From Halorubrum sp. Hd13 (GTDB lineage: Archaea; Halobacteriota; Halobacteria; Halobacteriales; Haloferacaceae): DNA of 64,000 nt. The notes beneath the pieces were generated by a model that worked only from the letters and a program-made list of their open reading frames with translations, was not told where the DNA came from and did no database searches. The stretch covers positions 1 through 64,000 of the forward strand of contig NZ_NHOY01000069.1 in assembly GCF_002252755.1 (NCBI RefSeq), read 5' to 3'. The number at the start of each line of letters is the position of its first letter. Within the stretch, counting starts at the first letter, position 1. The translations under genes and the position numbers were made by a program. Below are positions 60,499 to 64,000 of this stretch, piece by piece.

Positions 60499-60915
60499 AC
60501 GTACCACAGAATGTACTTGAAAATTGGTAGCGCCACCTGCAGCCAGTTCGCGTCGATTATCGGTTTGAGCAATTTAGGGCGCGTATCTTACAGATGTCCC
60601 TGTCACTCCCAAACTTTGTTACTAATTACCAATATAGAGTTGTGTATTGGGCGGCCACTCCCGTGATTGGACGAGTGACAGCCTGTCTGGTGTACTCGGC
60701 GGTTCCCGGGGGCGGTCGGAGGAGCCACCAGCCATGACCGACACACCATCGGACTACCGACCGGACGTATCGAACGCCGACCAAGCCTCGGTCACCTCGA
60801 CCCACAAGGACCGGGCGAGTCGAGGAGCACGACCGAGGATCGATGGCGACCGACCGACGCGCTCCGCACCCGCGCGGGGCAGACACCATCGCGTCGCCAT
60901 CAGGAGGACCGATCA
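60499..60915. other. Intergenic region before the fibre-like gene
   Basis: 417 bases. The left part (to about 60640) is AT-rich, with TTACTAATTACCAATATAG. From 60734 to 60928 an ATG frame of 64 codons (starting MTDTPSDYRPDVSNADQ, very Arg-rich later) overlaps the next gene start. It could be a small gene or a decayed reading frame; I do not call it. AGGAGGACC (60902-60910) is a strong ribosome-binding site for the gene at 60916. Confidence 0.5.
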
Positions 60916-62769
60916 ATGGCGACAATAAAAGGGACAGTCACCGACGCCAGCGGGACCGGCATCCAAGACGCCACCGTCACCATCACCGAATCCGGATCCG
61001 ACACGCTCGAAGGCGAAACGACGACCGACGCGAGCGGCGAGTACAGCGCCAACGTGGCAGCCGACACCTACGACGTGCGAGCGAGCAAGTTCGGCTACGA
61101 GCCGGTCGAGAAACCCAGTCTCGTCGTCAACTCCGGAGCCACTGTGACCGTAGACCTGTCGACGAGTCGTGTCGAGTACAAGATCCGCGGGCAGTTCACC
61201 AACACCTACGGTATCGGCGTCTTGGGGCGTAACACCGCCGCCAGCGGCCTGCCCATCGGCGTGCTGGGGGCCGCCCCGAACGCCAGCGACGGCTACGGAC
61301 TGGCGACGCCCGACGACACCCTCGTCGAAGGCGACCTTGACGCCACCAGCGGCCACACGTTAACCGTCGCTGGGGACCGAGTTATGCGGCTGGCACCGGC
61401 GGGAACGGACACGAACGACAGCGGCGTCACCTACGGTATCGGTGGCAGCGTGGTCGGCGGGTACGTCGGTAACGACGTGAACGGGACACTCGGGGCGATG
61501 ATCGGCGGGGGCGGCGGGGCCACGACGAAGGATTCGTCGGGAAGGGTGCTCGCGGGGCCCAACGAAGTGACCGACCGCTTCGGCACAGTCGGAGGGGGGT
61601 CGAACAACCGGGCCGGCAACGCCCAATCGGGCACCGAAGACGCCATGTACGCGACCGTCAGCGGGGGCAACACAAATACCGCCAGCCACCGGGGCGCGAC
61701 CGTTGCCGGGGGCGTGGGCAACACCGCTAGCGGCGGCGACGCGACCGTCAGCGGCGGAACCCGGAACACCGCAAGCGCTAATTCGGCGACCGTCGCTGGG
61801 GGATTAAATAACACCGCAAGCGCTAACTCGGCGACTGTCGCCGGGGGGTTAAATAACACTGCAAGCGCTAACTCGGCGACCGTCGCCGGGGGAAATCAGA
61901 ACACCGCAAGCGATAACTTGGCGACCGTCGGCGGGGGCTTAAATAACATCACCAGCGGTTCCCAGTCGACCGTCGCCGGGGGATTCAGCAACACCGCAAG
62001 CGGTCGGCAGTCGACCGTCGGAGGGGGTTACTTTAACGATGCTCGTGGTACAAATAGCACGGTGGGCGGTGGTGGAGCCAACCGCACCGGCAAGTCGGGA
62101 ACGTCGAAAGGGGAGTTCGCGACAGTCCCGGGTGGGCAAAATGCTGTCGCCAGAGAGAACTACTCGTTCGCCGCCGGCCGGCAGGCCGAGGCGTTCGCCC
62201 AGGGGGCGTTCGTCTGGGGGGACAGCAGTACCGATACCGTCCAGTCCCTGACCGACGACGAGGTCGTCTTCCAGGCCGGCGGCGGGGCCGTCGTCTGGAC
62301 CACCAGTGACTTCAGCAGCGGCGTCGAACTCGCCCCGGGGGACAGCTCTTGGAGTTCGGTCAGTTCTCGCTCCGCCAAGTCCGCGATCCAGCCGGTTGAC
62401 CCCGGAGAGGTGCTGGCCGGCGTTGAGGCCCTCGAGGTCAGTACCTGGGAGTACGACACCCGAGAGGGGGTCACCCACATGGGCCCAATGGCCGCGGACT
62501 TCGAAGAGGCGTTCGGTCTGGGAGGGGATCCCGAGCGGATCAGCACTGTCGACGCCGACGGCGTGCTGTTCGCCGCCCTCCAGGGGTTGTCGGACAAACT
62601 CGACGAGAAACAGGAGCGGATTGACGACCTCGAAGACGAAAGCGAACGCAAGAATGACCGGATCGACACGCTGGAGGAGGAGAACGAGCGACTTCACGAC
62701 CGCCTCGCCACGGTCGAAGACCACCTTGGCCTCACTGGGACCACCGACCGCGCGCCTGAAGACGACTAA
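60916..62769 (+). CDS. Fibre/adhesin-like protein with YadA-type repeats and S74 chaperone domain
   Basis: A 617-residue protein. Residues 3-80 are a carboxypeptidase-regulatory-like beta domain (VTDASGTGIQDATVTITESG). The middle (about 220-400) has some eleven 14-residue units of the form ATVAGGLNNTASAN, as in trimeric YadA heads. Then comes a region like phage tail-fibre ends and a peptidase S74/endosialidase chaperone domain: SSRSAKSAIQPVDP keeps the catalytic Ser483 and Lys488, followed by YDTREGVTHMGPMAADFEEA. A coiled coil ends the chain (KQERIDDLEDESERKNDRID). S74 domains trimerise the fibre and cut themselves off. There is no signal peptide. It may be a viral tail-fibre relic or a surface adhesin. 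A strong Shine-Dalgarno precedes the ATG. Confidence 0.82.
   Translation: MATIKGTVTDASGTGIQDATVTITESGSDTLEGETTTDASGEYSANVAADTYDVRASKFGYEPVEKPSLVVNSGATVTVDLSTSRVEYKIRGQFTNTYGIGVLGRNTAASGLPIGVLGAAPNASDGYGLATPDDTLVEGDLDATSGHTLTVAGDRVMRLAPAGTDTNDSGVTYGIGGSVVGGYVGNDVNGTLGAMIGGGGGATTKDSSGRVLAGPNEVTDRFGTVGGGSNNRAGNAQSGTEDAMYATVSGGNTNTASHRGATVAGGVGNTASGGDATVSGGTRNTASANSATVAGGLNNTASANSATVAGGLNNTASANSATVAGGNQNTASDNLATVGGGLNNITSGSQSTVAGGFSNTASGRQSTVGGGYFNDARGTNSTVGGGGANRTGKSGTSKGEFATVPGGQNAVARENYSFAAGRQAEAFAQGAFVWGDSSTDTVQSLTDDEVVFQAGGGAVVWTTSDFSSGVELAPGDSSWSSVSSRSAKSAIQPVDPGEVLAGVEALEVSTWEYDTREGVTHMGPMAADFEEAFGLGGDPERISTVDADGVLFAALQGLSDKLDEKQERIDDLEDESERKNDRIDTLEEENERLHDRLATVEDHLGLTGTTDRAPEDD
61640..62060 (+). 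repeat. 42-bp tandem repeats coding the YadA-like head
   Basis: Degenerate 42-base units, most alike at 61767-61890 (AACACCGCAAGCGCTAAYTC phrases), code for repeated TVAGGLNNTASANSA. Copy number could change in frame by slippage or recombination. Confidence 0.85.
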
Positions 62770-62875
62770 CTGCTGGATCCACGCTCTGTATCGGTCACGC
62801 CATTCATCTCAGCTCCTACTGATTTCAATAGGGCCGTTACAGTACTGCTCGTTGCTGCTGACGCAATGGGGTCTC

Positions 62876-62985
62876 GAAAGCCCCAGTTGCTCGTTTCTAA
62901 TTCAGTACCGGCACGGCAACCACCTCCAGAGCCACGGTAGCGAGGGCGGCGCACGCTCGCCGCGCACTTCGGTCGTCTGCGTCGC
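62876..62985. repeat. Structured intergenic repeat, 5' half (copy D)
   Basis: A degenerate copy of the first third of the repeat: AGCCCCAGTTGCTCGTTTCTAA corresponds to GTCCCAGTCGCTCGTTTATAA. It is followed by CCTCCAGAGCC and GCGCACGCTCGCCGCG in the same order as in copy C. The TGCCCCTTTGA part and the 33-base hairpin are absent. It separates the accessory stretch from argS. Confidence 0.55.
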
Positions 62986-63042
62986 TCACTCTCCCCGAGC
63001 CGCTTCGGAAGGCCCTTTTAACTCCCCCGACGAACGGACGGT

Positions 63043-64000
63043 ATGTTCAGGCAGTTCCGGTCGGAGGTGGCCGACGCGCTCGGCGACGCCCTCGCCTCGC
63101 TCGACCTCCCGACCGACGACCTCGGCATCGAACGCCCGCCCGACGACATGGACGCGACGCTCGCCTCCAGCGTCGCCTTCCGGCTCGCGGGCGAGGTCGG
63201 CGACGCGCCGCCGAACGTCGCGGGCGAGGTCGCCGCCGCGGTCGACATCGCCGGCTACGACTACCTCGATTCGGTCGACACCGCCGGCCCGTACGTCAAC
63301 TTCCACGCCGGCGAGCGCTACCTCGTCGACGCGCTCGACGCGGCCGCCGCCGACGCCGGCTACGGCGCGCTCCCCGACCGGGACACGTCGGTCGTCGTCG
63401 AACACACCAGCGCGAACCCGACCGGGCCGGTCCACGTCGGCCGCGCCCGCAACCCGATCGTCGGCGACGCGGTCGCGAACCTCATGGAGTACGCCGGCTA
63501 CGACGTCGACCGCCACTACTACGTCAACGACGCGGGCCGGCAGATGGCCGTGTTCACGTGGGCGTACGAGCGGTTCGACGAGTCGGACCTCGACGCCGAG
63601 CCCGCCCGCGACCGCGCCGAGTACGACCTCGTCCGCTACTACCGGAAGGGGAACGCCTTCTTAGAGGAGGCCGAGCCCGCCGCGGTCGACGCCGCGGAGA
63701 AGGAAATCTCCGGGATCCTCCAGGGGCTCGAAGACGGCGACGAGGAGACGTACGAGCGCGTCGGCGAGGTCGTCGACACCGTGCTCGGCGGGATGAAGGA
63801 GTGCCTCGCGCGGCTCCCGGCGGAGTTCGACGAGTTCGTCAAGGAGACGCGGTTCATGCGCGACGGCTCCACCGACGACATCGCCGCGCGGCTCAAAGAG
63901 ACCGAGCAGGCCGTCTACGAGGAGGACGCCTGGCAGTTAGAGCTCGACGAGTGGGGGATCGAGAAGAACCTCGTCTTCCTTCGCTCGGACGACACCAGCC
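63043..64000 (+). CDS. argS: Arginyl-tRNA synthetase (5' part)
   Basis: The first 319 codons of a class I synthetase; the window ends before the stop. The N-terminal tRNA-binding domain ([20 protein letters not shown]) precedes the signature [20 protein letters not shown] with the HVGR form of HIGH, then [20 protein letters not shown]. It charges tRNA-Arg. The TATA-like CCCTTTTAACTC lies about 30 bases before the ATG at 63043, which suits a leaderless transcript. Core gene with normal high GC. Confidence 0.96.
   Translation, partial: MFRQFRSEVADALGDALASLDLPTDDLGIERPPDDMDATLASSVAFRLAGEVGDAPPNVAGEVAAAVDIAGYDYLDSVDTAGPYVNFHAGERYLVDALDAAAADAGYGALPDRDTSVVVEHTSANPTGPVHVGRARNPIVGDAVANLMEYAGYDVDRHYYVNDAGRQMAVFTWAYERFDESDLDAEPARDRAEYDLVRYYRKGNAFLEEAEPAAVDAAEKEISGILQGLEDGDEETYERVGEVVDTVLGGMKECLARLPAEFDEFVKETRFMRDGSTDDIAARLKETEQAVYEEDAWQLELDEWGIEKNLVFLRSDDTS

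Noticed and set aside
60734-60928. 64-codon ATG frame upstream of the fibre-like gene as a real gene
   Set aside because: It overlaps the strong ribosome site and start of the next gene, becomes Arg-rich and has no family features. A decayed frame is as likely.
61640-62060. CRISPR array at the regular 42-bp repeats
   Set aside because: The units are adjacent without unique spacers, stay in frame and encode YadA-type residues.

Overview
The window comes from a halophilic archaeon (class Halobacteria, probably Halorubrum or a close relative; the genus is inferred from gene content and base composition). The evidence is high GC with strong G/C preference at third codon positions, acidic proteins, leaderless genes with TATA-type promoters, and archaeal informational genes: the family-D DNA polymerase large subunit with an intein, RPA with its partner, EF-2 with the diphthamide site, EF-1 alpha and S10. 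No rRNA, tRNA, CRISPR array or transposase gene was found.

Layout. (1) 0.2-10.3 kb: a DUF7344-type regulator, then five secreted proteins built on a TasA/camelysin-like plan (three with SipW-type signals, two of those with an inserted von Willebrand A domain), an archaeal/ER-type signal peptidase and two further membrane proteins. This looks like a cell-surface fibre locus. (2) 10.4-20.2 kb: ZIP transporter, ThiD, DsbA/FrnE-like protein, PAP2 protein coupled to a circularly permuted peptide-binding lipoprotein, two conserved haloarchaeal proteins, rpa3-rpap3 and a ribbon-helix-helix/coiled-coil protein. (3) 20.5-30 kb: pyruvate dehydrogenase operon (E1a-E1b-E2-E3), then a copper module (chaperone, Lrp-TRASH regulator, CopA). 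(4) 30.2-45.6 kb: DUF5783 protein, NifU-domain protein, PPC-domain protein, polD large subunit with intein, KDPG aldolase, EF-2, an ACT protein plus homoserine dehydrogenase preceded by a coupled leader ORF, EF-1 alpha plus S10, rhomboid protease. (5) 45.7-57.6 kb: an iron-box-controlled block in which five 16-bp operators (TTTAGG-N4-CCTAAA) precede genes for envelope glycosylation (flippase, GT75-like, GT39-like and AglJ-like GT2 proteins), iron uptake (binding protein, double permease) and a GMC dehydrogenase pair. (6) 57.6-62.8 kb: an AT-richer accessory stretch with two lipoproteins, a rhodanese, a SnoaL-like protein and a tail-fibre-like protein with YadA-type repeats and a self-cleaving S74 chaperone domain. 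(7) 63.0 kb to the end: start of argS.

Between genes lie several copies of a ~360-bp structured repeat (1-178, 17431-17795, 26774-27135, half copy at 62876-62985). Its internal hairpin keeps pairing while sequence changes, and in two copies it is present in exactly opposite orientation.

Strongest candidates for undescribed biology: the iron-box block joining iron acquisition to surface glycosylation, the five-paralogue TasA-like fibre locus, the structured repeat family, two leaderless upstream ORFs coupled by GTGA overlaps, and the archaeal S74 fibre.
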